A DNA stretch of 64,000 nucleotides from Tragulus kanchil (Eukaryota > Chordata > Mammalia > Artiodactyla > Tragulidae): contig JAIOJX010000001.1 in the NCBI GenBank assembly GCA_022376925.1, forward strand, positions 34,876,170-34,940,169. Direction: 5' to 3'. This document shows positions 11,450-22,850 of the stretch, one piece after another. The notes beneath the pieces are model-generated. The model was not told the origin of the DNA. It saw only the letters and a list, made by a program, of their open reading frames with translations, and searched no databases. The position numbers and the translations under genes were made by a program. The first letter of the stretch is position 1. The number at the start of each line of letters is the position of its first letter.

Positions 11450-12364
11450 GGTGTTCACGAATTGCCACTTCACCTTTGCCTCTCTCTGGGCTCCCCTGAA
11501 GCCAACTGCTTCCACGGGTCCACCTCCCCCACCAACACAGAGAAACAGACAAACCGAGGCACGCCCCGCTGGGAGGGAAGCCTGCTGGGGAGAGGGGCGT
11601 TCAGAATCAGGAGAAAGCAGCAGGCAGCACGAAGGTCCCAGGCGCTTCCTCCACCAGGATCTAGTCTGCACCGCCACCTCCCATGGATGCCACGTCCCCT
11701 CTTCGAACCCACCTGCTCCCACAGCGGCCGCTGCTCCCCTCCACGGACGCCTCCCGCAGGATGGCTTTCGGCCTCTACAGCTCCTGGACAAACACAAAGC
11801 CCGGCGAGGACGCTCGCGGCGGGCCGACGGACTGTGTCCGCTGCCAACAAACAGCGTAATTCTGGGCTCCCGAGGGACTCGTTTTCAGGCGAGCGCGGCC
11901 TGCAGACACCCACCCCCCGGCCGGCACATCCTACCACTCGTCTCAAGGCCGCGCTCGAGCGTCAGGCGCACGTCTTGGCCGTCCCTTTGCAGCGCTTACA
12001 CACGTCTCCGCGGGTCCAAGGGGAGCGCGGCCATGTGACCCACCGGCTCCTCACGTGACCGCGCCCTGGGCACGTCGGCCGCAGCCCTGCAGGAGCACCC
12101 AGGGCACAGTCTTCTGCCTCCGGGGCGGAGCTGCTGGCTGGAACCATCCGAAGCTCCAGGTGGTGGGCAAGATCGAGAGCTGAAAGGAAGGCTGCACGTG
12201 GAGCCAACGCTTCCAGCCCTAAGCCTGGGCTTTTGCTCTCTAGGAGCACAGGGCTGGCGGGGAACACTCCGCGAGGAGTTTCGAGACCAGCTGACCTTTG
12301 ATACTCTGTCGAAAACTCGGGCGACGGATTAAAACACGCAGGGGATCTGTCTTGAAAATACTGA
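11450..12364. promoter_or_regulatory. CpG island, 'type I' promoter-like, downstream of GPRASP2
   Basis: GC- and CpG-rich and almost identical to 48558-49472 at constant offset 37108, with only scattered substitutions (for example near 11487, 12280, 12316 and 12324). It contains a CACGTG E-box at 12052-12057 within 'tcacgtgaccgcg'. In mammals BHLHB9 (GASP3) lies downstream of GPRASP2 in the same direction, so this island could be its promoter, with the coding exon beyond the window start. That assignment is inference. The E-box-bearing segment may be the shared promoter motif reported for BEX/GASP/WEX genes, which I could not verify. Confidence 0.65.
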
Positions 12365-12639
12365 TGGTCTAAACAAACATTCAGTCTCCAGTTGCCACCA
12401 CCAGGACGATCTCTGTTGTTTCTTGTGCTTTGTGAATGGAGGAAAAACTACCACTTAGCCCTACTTCCGAAAACCTTGGAGACTTAACTATAATTGAGTA
12501 GGGGGTGTTGCACTTTCAGAAAAATTTTACAAAAATTGAGTAAAGACATCATAGTTTACTGGTCAGTGCAGTGCTGGGCTTCACTTCCTGTTGACTGAGC
12601 AAGTTTTCCACCCTGTGAGGTTGATATTAACTTGCACTG

Positions 12640-13083
12640 CGTGTTGCAGGGGAAAACCAATTCTGACCCCATGTTTAGAACTGACTCTGTGACAGGCCTT
12701 CAGTTGTTATTATTATTATAATCATACTCAATGGCTTGCCTCAAGGACCCTGCCCCTCTGACTGATTGTTAAAATAAAATGGTTTGGTCAGAACCCTGTG
12801 CACCTGTAGAAGGCAACAAGGGAGAAGTTAGCATATCCTCTGCCTGAGGCTTGCCATTCTAGGAGATGTTTGCAAGATTAATGACCTTTTTGTTTTGCTT
12901 CCTCACCTCCCTCCATCTCTGATCTACAAAAGAGCCTTGCATCTGAACCCCAAGAAGATGGTCTATTTCGAGGAGCTAGCTTGCCATCTTAATGGTCAAC
13001 TGCTTTCCTTGCCTCAACACCGCGTGTCTTGAATTCATTGGCCTGTTGTGCGGCAAGCAGAAGGGGTTTGGACTTGATAACAG
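12640..13083 (+). mobile_element. Solo LTR of an endogenous retrovirus
   Basis: LTR-like organisation: TG start near 12645, a TA-rich region, 'ctacaaaagagccttgcatctg' around a degenerate TATA/start region, a U5-like end 'gtcttgaattcattggcctg', and CA near 13083. No internal sequence is attached. Boundaries approximate. Confidence 0.5.
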
Positions 13084-13255
13084 GCATTTTCTCCAATACA
13101 TATGGAAAAGATTTATGTCCAGTGGAACAGACAACATAAATGGTTTCATTTTATCCCCCTTAAGATATTAATCAGTTTTGTACTTCATCCAGAAATATTA
13201 TACTAACATATATTAATTTTCTGTGTATGAAATTTATTATACATATATTCTGTTT

Positions 13256-13455
13256 GCTTCCCTGGTGGCTCAGTGGTAAAGAGTCCACCTGCAATGCAGG
13301 AGATACAGGTTCAATCGCTGCATTGGGAAGATCCCCTGGAGAAAGAAATGGCAACTTACTCCAGTACTGACAAATTCTATGGACAGAAGAGCCTGGCAAG
13401 TTACAATCCATGGGGTTCGCAAAAGAGTCAGACTCGACTTAACAACTAAACAACA
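13256..13455 (+). mobile_element. Bov-tA SINE
   Basis: Head cttccctggtggctcagtgg and body through 'agagtcagactcgac', the standard Bov-tA order. Confidence 0.9.
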
Positions 13456-13744
13456 ACATATTTTGCTTATAATATGAGCATATTGTGTATAAGGTATATA
13501 AACATCTCCTTCAACCATTCTCATAATCTTAGCAGCTGTTGAAAAAAAACTTCCACATGTCCATTTCTAATTTACAAATCATAATTTTACCTTTCCAAAA
13601 ACAGCATCCTCAGACAAAACAGAAATAACATTTCACCAGGTCTAAAAATAATACAACATATGGTATATCCCACAAGCCTGCACTCCCTCTCCAAACCAAC
13701 TGTATCCCCAACTTGTGCAATTCTTCTCTAAAAGTATGGTTTGA

Positions 13745-13885
13745 TGTTTTTACTTATCATTGTGGAAAATACATATAACATAAAACTTGCCATTTTAACC
13801 ATTTTAAAGCGTACAATTCAGTAGGATTCACAGCATTGTGCAATCAATACCACTCTCTACCTGTGGAAATTTGCTGTCCACTTTG
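13745..13885 (+). mobile_element. Old L1 (L1M) 3' fragment
   Basis: 'tacatataacataaaacttgcca' and 'gtacaattcagtagg' match the widely conserved 3' end of mammalian L1M elements. Confidence 0.65.
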
Positions 13886-14715
13886 TCCACTCCAAAATGA
13901 AATGTGATGATCCTTTGAGTGCAAGTTATGTTAAAAGGCTGCCATCTTCATACAAGCTGGCATAAACTGAGCAACCTTGGTAATTATACTTTTCTTTAAA
14001 ATGTTCCATAAGCTAATGTTTCTGAAGTCTTATGCCTTTTCAACTTTTTTAAATCCCTTTCGACGATTCTAAATGAGTTTATCTCTAAAAGATGAACTAT
14101 TAACACATGCATTTAACTCTATTCCTTCCAACAGGCCCACCTGTATACCTTGAGGCACTAGATACAAGCACATTAAAAGAAAAAACCCTGATTTCCCAAC
14201 TCCCCAATATCTGTCTGAAAACTTTTTTAGCACAGTGCAATTTCTTCCAGACTACAGAATATATGAACTTTCTTAGAAAGTCATTACTGAAATTGTACAA
14301 AAATTGTGTCTATTTACATACAGGTTTTAAAAATGGAATCCATGAATAATTCTCTATAGATGATGTTACAGTCTTCTCTATTTCACCAGATATAAAAGCA
14401 TCAGTGTCATTTCAGGCCAAAAACTGATCACTTTTAATAGCTGCATGGTACTTCCTTAATACTTTCCTTGGATTAGGATCACAAAGGAAATCTTATTCCA
14501 GACTCCATTTAATTGGTGTTCTACTCTTTGACTCTTCAGGTGGCACTGAGCAGCACATCTTCTTAAAAAGTAGGGATTTGGCCAACTTTGTTCTCCAAAG
14601 CGACCTCATTCCAATCGCATTCCTCACTAAACTTGTCTCACCTATTCCAGGCAGACAGGTTATATCCATGCTACTGGCACAGATCTTTCAGTTAACACAT
14701 GTAGACTAGAAAAGA
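13886..14715. other. Intergenic, old paralogous sequence
   Basis: Parts (about 14375-14425) align loosely with about 51520-51570 near GPRASP1, for example 'cttctctatttcaccagatataaaagcatca'. Short open frames only; no gene recognised. Confidence 0.45.
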
Positions 14716-14724
14716 CAGACAACT

Positions 14725-17225
14725 TAAGAGTTGCAAGTTAAGTTTTATTGGGGGCAAAATGAGGACTGCACCCTGGGAGGCAGCACCTCAGATAGCTCTG
14801 AGAGACTGCTCCAAAAAGGCAGCAAGAGGAAAATCAATATATAAGGCTTTGATGGAAGAGGGTTTCAATATCTTTAAACACTCATTTTACAAAAGGGATT
14901 TTTGGTTAGTCACAAGGATCTGATTCACCATGAAGGGATTTAAGTGCTTTTCTAGGTATGAGGAGATGCAAGAATTGAGATTATAAAATCTGTTCCTAAA
15001 AACATTTGCCTGTCTAAAGATCTGTCCCACCAGATACTCTAGAGCATAGAGTGCCTCACTCCACCCTGAGCTCCTTCAGGGGGTGTTGAGTGTCAGCAGC
15101 TGTCACAAAACAGGCATCAGTCAACACAGTGGTGGATGGCAAATGCCCTTGTTCAGTCATTGGCAATGTAGTTGGCATGCGCCAATTTGTAGTTGACACG
15201 CCCCCTTGTGGTCATAAGTCTGATCATACTTCGAGGGACATTTCATGACCATTTTGTTTCACATTGCTGGGAAGACTCATTCCCAGTTCTGAAGAAAGTT
15301 TTGTTTTCCTTTTTTTCTTTTCTTTTTTCATTTTTCGGCTGATAGGCCACTCAATGTGCTATTTTGGACTAGGTCCTAGTCAAAGGTCTCTGGACTCCCG
15401 TTTTCTAGTTATGGTTCAGGAAAGTATTCCCTCTCATTGCATCTTCCCATATCTAGAGTCATACTATTACAATCATTGATTACATATCGAGTTATACATC
15501 TGATCAACTACTTCAAGTCTAGTCATTATTATTTTCGTTGGAGGCTCAGTCATAACACTTGGCAATATAAGAAACAATAATCTTGCAAAGCAGGCAAAAT
15601 TCAAATAGTATAGTTAGTAACAGTAGAATTTTAAGTTAATATTTCAGCCATTGGCCTCCCACATCAAACCAGTTTTTGAAAAGATAGTCAAACCTAGGAA
15701 TGGGTCACTTAAGGCAGAAATCTGATTTTTCATATAGTTTATCAACTGTATTATATTAAAGGATTCATCAGGTATGAAAATATAGCATTCAGCTTGAATT
15801 ATAGTACAGATAACCTCTCTGAGATGCTATATGGTGTCAAGGGCCTTACAGCTGTGTAACACTGCCTTTCTCATCATAGAGATCTCAGAATTTAATAGGC
15901 TAATAGCCCAGTTACTATAATTTAGAGCTTATGAAAGTTGTTAAGGCTTTGATATGGCCAATTACATTCTCTAATCCCATTGAAGGCACAAAGGATAGTT
16001 GTTAAGTCATCATGCCAGTAGAATACAGATCTTATGACCCATTGCATTCATGCCAGTTGTAGATTGGTTAGGGTTACCCCTAACTTAACACGTGTGACCT
16101 TAAATTCATGGAACCTCAGGCTATGCCTTTGCATCCATCCCTGTAGATGTCAAGGCCATAAGTTAGTGCCATAAATCCACTGAGTTCCATACCAGTCACT
16201 CTCTCTATTGTTAATAATAGGCATAGTTCATAAAGCTCCCAGCCTAATTTCCTAATATTACTGGGTTGATCATTTTTTTAGCATGATTTAATTGTTTCCA
16301 ACATAGAGGAACTTTTTAAACTTAAATGACCATAGTCTGTGTGAACCATATAGATCCATCTCATAATTGTGGGAATATTCCCTTTAAAAGACAAGAGGTT
16401 AAAGTTTTTAAACTTTTTTTTGATTAAGACTTAGCTCATCATTCTGATTGAGTCTGAATTCAAAGAGAACAGGGTCAGAGTAGGTATTATTAATAGGCCA
16501 GGTGAGAGGATCACATCTAGCAATGTCATGAATAGACAGAGCAGGACTGAACTCTCTTCTAAAATAAATTTCTCAGGGAGTATCCAACCAGAGCCCTGGA
16601 AGGGAGAAATCCACCAAAGTAACCCAGAAATACTAGACACACTAGTAACTAGCCACAACCTAACAATTAGATTGAGTTTTAAACTGGCATAGAATTGTTC
16701 CCATGATAGAAAACATTTGATTGATATGTGAAAGTCCAATAAATCAAGAAAACATAAAAGATCATATGCATCAGGTCCAGCATCATTGACAAGTCGTCTA
16801 CTTTTGATGTCATCTACTTCTTATCCTAGTGTAGTGTAGTTTCCTCTGTCTGAGTATAGTTTTAAGGTGAGTTTGAAGTCAGCAGGCTTTTCAATAGACC
16901 AATACAGTGTGGAGAGCTTTAAAAGTGGGAAATAATCCAAGAGTCAATTGTGCTTCAATTTCACTCTGCATAAGCTAGTTAAGAGTACCTGATAAAGAGG
17001 TCCTTCTATCCAGGTTAGAGATGATTGATTAAATTATGTCTCTTTCCAGGCTTGGTTGCAGGTTGTGAGGCGTCTGCTCTTCATCCAAACACAGGTTACT
17101 GAGATAAACTTCAGAAACAAACTTATAGTGTCATTTAATAATTCAATTAAATTTTACATTAATATACCCTAACAGCAAAGGACTATCCAGAAAATGAGTC
17201 TTAGTAGATACAGACATAGACCTCC
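14725..17225 (-). mobile_element. ERV remnant, minus strand (LTR plus internal part)
   Basis: At 14725-15260 the reverse complement ends in a retroviral R/U5-like region with AATAAAACTTAACTTGCAAC. This resembles ruminant ERV LTRs, with probable internal (env-side) sequence to its right. No open frame longer than about 100 codons survives. The insertion is split by an antisense L1 from about 17230, and some internal sequence resumes at about 21390. Family assignment is tentative. Confidence 0.45.
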
Positions 17226-17229
17226 ATAA

Positions 17230-20200
17230 CAAACTGGAATTTAACATTCATTTTCTTTACTGTATTTTTTATTGGAATATAGTTGATTTACAATGTTGCA
17301 TTAGTTTCAGGTGTACAGCAAAGTTATTGCTATACGTCTTTTAAAGAGTTTTGTTCTTTACAGCTATACATAATCCCAAGTCAGTCATAGGTATATCCCT
17401 GACCCCTCTCATTTAAGCTCCCTTACCTTTCCCCTCTGTCCCACCCCTCCAGGTTGTTGCATAGCCCCATGTAAGTTCCCTTAGTCTTACAGCTTATTCA
17501 CAATGGTTGTCTTTTTTACATATGATGGTGTATTTTTCCATGTTACTCTTTCCATACCTCTCACCCGATCTTTCTTCCCCCTACTGTTCATAGGTCTGTT
17601 CGTTATGTCTGTTTCTCCCTTGCTGCACTGTGTGTGTATTTATCAGTACCATCTTTATAGATTCCATATATATGTTTTAGTATACTGTATTTGTCCTTCT
17701 CTTTTTGACTTACTTCACTTTGGATAATAGGTTCTAGATTCATCCACCTCATTAGGACTGATTCTTCTGCATTTCTTTTTATGGCTCAGAAATATTCCAT
17801 TGTGTATATGTGCCATAGCTTCTTTATCCATTCATTTTTTGATGGACATCTAGGTTGCTTCCATGTTCTAGCTAATGTAAAAGGTGCTGAAATGAACAGT
17901 GGGGCACATGTGTCTCTTTCAATTTTGATTTCATTGGGGCACATGCCTAATAGTGGGATTGCTGGGTCATATGGTGCTTCTATTCCTAGTTCTTTAAGGA
18001 ATCTCCATACTGTCTTCCATAGTGACTGTATCAATTTACATTCCCACCAACAGTGCAAGAGGGTTCCCTTTCCTCCACACACTTGTTTGTAGATTTTTTG
18101 ATGATGGCCATTCTGACTGGTGTGAGGTGATACTTCATTGTAGTTTTGATTGTCATATTTCTAATAATGAGCAACATGGAGCATCATTTCATGTTTTTGT
18201 TGGCCATGTGTATGTCGTCTTTGCAGAGATGTCTGTCTAGGTGTTTTTCCCATTTTTCGATTGGGTAGTTTGTTTTTTCAGTGTTGAGTTGTCTGAGCTG
18301 CTTGTATATTCTGGAGATTAGTTCTGTCAGTTGTTTCATTCACTGTTTTCTCCCATTCTGAGGGTTGTCTTTTCACCTTGTTTATAGTTTCTTTGCTGTG
18401 CAAAAGCTTTTAAATTTAATTAGGTCCCATTTGTTTATTTTTGTTTTTGTTTCCATTACTCTAGAGGGCAGGTCGCAGAACATCCTGCTTTGATTTATGT
18501 CATTGAGTGTTCTAACTATGCTTCCCTCTAAGAGTTTTATGATTTCTGGTCTTATATTTAGGTCTTTGATCCATTCTGAGTTTATCTTTGTGTGAGGTGT
18601 TAGAAGTGTTCCAGCTTCATTCTTTTACATGCAGCTGCCCAGTTTTCCCAACACCATTTATTGAAGAGGCTGTCTTTGCCCCATTGTATATTTTTGCCTC
18701 TTTTGTCAAAGATAAGGTACCAATAGGTGTGGGGGTTTATCTCTGAGCTCTCTATCTTGTTCCATTGGTGCATATTTCTATTTTTGTGCCAGTACCATAC
18801 TGTCTTGATGACTGTTGCCTTGTAGTGTAGTCTGAAGTTTGGGAGGTTGATCCCTCCAGCTCCATTCTTCTTTCTCAAAACTGCTTTGGCTAGCCAGGGT
18901 TTTTTGTGTTTCCATAATGAACTGTGCTATCTTTTGGTCTAGTTCTGCAAAGAATGCCATTGGTAACTTGATAGGAATCACACTGAATCTGCAGATGATA
19001 TTTGGTAGCATGGTCATTTTCACAATATTGATTCTTCCAACCCAGGAACACAGAATATCTCTCCATCTGTTTATGTTGCCTTTGATTTCTTTCATTAGTG
19101 TCTTATAATTTTCTGTGAACATTTCTTTAATCTCTTTAGGTAGGTGTATTCCTATATATTTTATTCTTTTTGTTTCAGTGGTGAATGGGATTGCTTCCTT
19201 GATTTCTCTTTCTGATTTTTCATTGTTTGTGTATAGGAATGAGAGTGATTTCTGTGTATCAATTTTGTATCCTGCAACTTTGCTAAATTCTCTAATTAGC
19301 TTCTAGTAATTTTCTAGTTGTGTCTTTAGGGTTTTCTATGTATAGTATGTTGTCTGCAAACAGTGAGAGTTTTACTTCTTCTCCAATCTGAATCCCTTTT
19401 ATTTCTTTTTTGTTCTCTAATTGCTGTAGCTAGAAATTCCAGGACTATATTGAATAATAGTGGTGATAGTGAACACCTCTGTCTTGTTCCTGATCTTACA
19501 GGGAATGCTTCCAGTTTTTCACCATTGAGAATAACATTTGCTGTGGGTTTATCATCTATGGCTTTCCCTGTGTTGAGGTAGGTTCCTTCTATGCCCATTT
19601 ATTGAAGAGTTTTTATCATAAATGGATGTTGGATTTTGTCAAAGGTTTTTCCTGCATCTATTGAGATTATTATATGGTTTTTGTCTTTCAATTTGTTGAT
19701 ATGGTGTACCACATTGATTGATTTATGGATATTGAAGAATCCTTCCACGCCTGGGATAAACCCAACTTGAGCTTTTTGATATGTTGCTGAATTTTGTTTG
19801 CTAGAATTTGTTGAGGATTCTGGTGTCTATATTCATCAGTGATATTGGCCTGTAATTTTCTTTTTTGTGTGTTGTTTTGCCTGGTTTTGGTATCAGGGTG
19901 ATGGTGTCCTCATAGAATGTGTTTGGAAATGGTCCCTCGTGCAATTTTTCAAAAGAATTTTAGAAAGATAGGCATTAGCTCTTCTTTAAATGTTTGGTAG
20001 AATTCATGTGTGAAGCCGTCTGGCCCTGGGCTTTTATTTTGGGGCAGATTTTTGATCACAGATTAGATTAGAATTCGGATTAGAATTTTGAACTTGTAAT
20101 TGGGTTGTTCATAATTTCTGTTTCTTCCTGGTTCAGTCTTGGAAGATTGAACTTCTCTAAGAATCTGTCCATTTCTTCCAGGCTGTCCTGTTTATTGCCA

Positions 20201-21385
20201 TATAGTTCATAATAGTCTGTTATAATCCTTTGTATTTCTGTATTGTCTGTTGTAGCCTCTCCTTTTCATTTTTGTTTTGTTGATTTGATTCTTCTATTTT
20301 TCTTGATAAGTCTGGCTAGAGGTTTGTCTATTTTGTTAATCTTTTTGAAGAACCTGCTTTTGGTTTTATTAAGCCTTAGTATCATTTCTTTCATTTCTTT
20401 TTCATTTATTTCTGCTCTGATCATTATGAGTTCTCTTCTTCTACTAACTTTAGGGTTTCTTTGTTCTTTTTCCAGTTGTTTTAAGTGTAAAGTTAGGTTG
20501 TCTTTTTGACTTTTTTCTTGTTTCTTGAGGTGGAATTATATTGTTATAAACTTCCCTCTTAGCACTGCTTTTGCTGTATCCCATAAGTTATGAGCTGTCA
20601 TGCTTTGTAATTTTCTTCTAGGAATTTCTTTTATTTTCCTTTTGATTTCTTCAGTAATCTGTTTGCTTTTTAGAAATGTTTAATTTCCATGTGCATGTGT
20701 TTTTAGTGGGTTTTTTTCTTGTAAGTTATGTCTAGTCTCATAGCATTGTGGTCAGAAAAGATGGTTGATATAATTTCAATTTTCTTATATTTACTGAGGT
20801 TTGATTTGTAGCCCAAGATGTGGTTTATCCTGGAGAATGTTCCACGTGCAATTGAGAAGAAAGTGTATTCTTCTGCCTTTGGGTGGAAGGTCCTAAACAT
20901 ATCAATGAGATCTATCTCCTCCAATGTGTCATTTAAGGCTTGTGTTTCCTTAGTAATTTTCTGTTTTGATGATCTGTCCATTGGTGTAAGAGGGGTGTTA
21001 AGGTCTCATACTATTATTGTGTTACTGTTAATTTTTTATGTCTGAAAGTGTCTTATGTACTGAGGTGCTCCTATGTTGAGTGCATAGATATTTATGATTG
21101 TTATGTCTTCCTCTTGGATGGATCCCTTGATCATTATGTATTGTCCTCCCTTGTCTCTTATAATCATTTTTATTTTAAGGTCTATTTTGTCTGATATGAG
21201 GATTGCTACTCTGGCTTTATTTTGATATCTGTTGGCATGGAATGTATTTTTCCATCTGCTTATTTTCAGTCTATATGTATGTTTAGCTCTGAAGTGGGTT
21301 TCTTGTAAACAGCATACACATGGTCTTCTTTTGTATCCATTCAGCCAGTCTCCGTCTTTTGTTCATTTACATTTAAATTAATTAC
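17230..21385 (-). mobile_element. L1, antisense, 5' truncated and decayed
   Basis: Minus-strand frames give ORF2 pieces in order: the endonuclease end (MDRSSKQKITKETQ, FRTFHPKAEEYTFF at 20700-20980), reverse transcriptase pieces ([15 protein letters not shown] at 19330-19600), and the C-terminal part (CWWEC, IYTMEYF at 17786-18082). The 3' UTR lies at about 17230-17780. Many frameshifts. It lies inside ERV-derived sequence, so it is younger than that insertion. Confidence 0.85.
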
Positions 21386-21389
21386 TGAT

Positions 21390-21789
21390 ACAAATAGGTC
21401 CTAATAGCAAGGGCAAATTGGTCCCAGCAGGGACTGACCCTCTGGGGAAGCAGGAGTCTTAGTTTGATCAGCCCCAAACTGTTGATCATAAGAGAAACTA
21501 CTGGACATAAGGGAACTTCAGTCCATTTTCCTATCCTGTGTTAATAAAGATCTAATATTTTAGGCCATTTTTCTTGTCATTGGATCCTAGTTATAGGTTG
21601 ATCAGTCATTTCAAAATTTTTCCAATGGGTTCCCAAATGGAATGTGGTACCTCAGAGGAAGTGCTTCCACTATCAGTTCAAGCAGTTTATACCAGATGTC
21701 TGCATGCTCAAACCAAACCAACAAAACCGAACCTAAACCAAAACAGAACCTCACTAGTTGGGAGTCACACTCCAAATAAAACAAAAAAC
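21390..21789 (-). mobile_element. Probable continuation of the split ERV
   Basis: Non-L1 sequence immediately beyond the L1 5' end; it probably rejoins 17225 as the other side of the retroviral remnant. Weakly supported. Confidence 0.3.
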
Positions 21790-21803
21790 AAAGAGATGTC
21801 CAG

Positions 21804-22095
21804 GGCTTCCCTGGTGGTCCAGTGGGTAAGGACATCGTCTTGCAGTGCAAGGGGCGCTGGTTTGATCCCTGGCCTGAGAAGATCTCACGTGCCGTGGAGC
21901 GGCTGGACCCATGTGTCCAATTACCGAGCCAGAGCTCTGGAGCACATGCATCCAGAGCCGGTGCTCTGTGACAACAGAGGCCACCACGATGGGAGGCCCA
22001 CACTGGCTGAAAGAACAAAGATGGATGAAAATAGATAAATGAAAGACCAATAGAAGTGGCCCGCCCGCTCCCCTCCCTCCCCACCTCCCCCCCAA
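21804..22095 (+). mobile_element. CHR-type SINE with pyrimidine-rich tail
   Basis: Flanked by a perfect 14-bp target-site duplication 'aaagagatgtccag' at 21790-21803 and 22096-22109. The element therefore includes the tail 'gtggcccgcccgctcccctc' and the following C/T run, with almost no poly(A). Confidence 0.9.
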
Positions 22096-22272
22096 AAAGA
22101 GATGTCCAGAGATCAAGAGCCAAGTGGCAAGAGTGCCCCCCAAAAGATGGCAAAGTGATACCCAGAAATTAAAACCCAAATGGCATGAATGCCAAATAAT
22201 TGACTTCCCAGTCCCACTAGACCTGCAACCTGGCAGTCAGTGCTAACAACCATTTTAGTTCTGATATAGTTT

Positions 22273-22655
22273 TGTAACAGGAGGGAAAGGGGCAGGGCAC
22301 AATTTTTGAAAGAATGATAAACCGATTAGAAACAAATGCATACAAGATGGCAGACTATACCTTGATTCTCAATCAGCAAGCTAAATGACACACCCAGAGG
22401 CACCATGACAGTTCTGTCCCTTCCCCAAAATAGTTGGAATAATTCTCCCATTCATTAGTATGTGAAATTACTCAGCCCATAAGAGCTAAGCAGCCACATT
22501 TTCAGGGCTGCTGCACTAGTCCTCAGTGATGGCCCACACTCTGTGGAGTGTGATTTTCTCTGAATCTGAATAAATCCAATTCTTACCTATCACTTTGTCT
22601 CTCACTGAATTATTTTTTGTGCTTAGACACCAAGAACTTGAGCTCAATTAGGTCC
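22273..22655 (+). mobile_element. ERV LTR, plus strand
   Basis: Begins TGTAACAGGAGG, has AATAAA at 22569-22574 and a U5-like segment ending near 'gacaccaagaacttgagctc'. It is followed by a possible primer-binding/leader region with a minisatellite. Described only as an old remnant; no viral gene is intact. Confidence 0.55.
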
Positions 22656-22659
22656 TGAA

Positions 22660-22850
22660 ACCAGGTATCATGGATTTTGCCTGGGTTTGATTCCCAGTCA
22701 TTTGGGTTCAAGTCCCAAGAAGGGTTTTGGCTGGGTTTCAGTCATAGCCACGTGGGTTCAAGTCCCAGGCTGGGTTTTCAGCTGGATTCACATCCTGGAT
22801 ATGTGTGTTCGAGTCCCAAACTCGGGTTTGGGTTAAAGTCCCAATCTGAG
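22660..22850 (+). repeat. Minisatellite of about 50 bp in the ERV leader
   Basis: The motif gggttcaagtccca recurs at 22704, 22754, 22805 (gtgttcgagtccca) and 22830 (gggttaaagtccca), spaced 50, 51 and 25 bases. Between them lie variants of 'gctgggtttcagtca'. The core resembles a tRNA T-arm (B-box) sequence. Confidence 0.65.

Noticed and set aside
11373..12058. Frames of about 200 codons in the type I CpG island (and the copies at 48544-49166 and 49873-50249)
   Set aside because: Composition-driven frames with no recognisable protein; the same sequence is open in more than one frame.
17786..20981. Several antisense RT-like frames as separate genes
   Set aside because: They line up as one 5'-truncated, decayed L1 on the minus strand.
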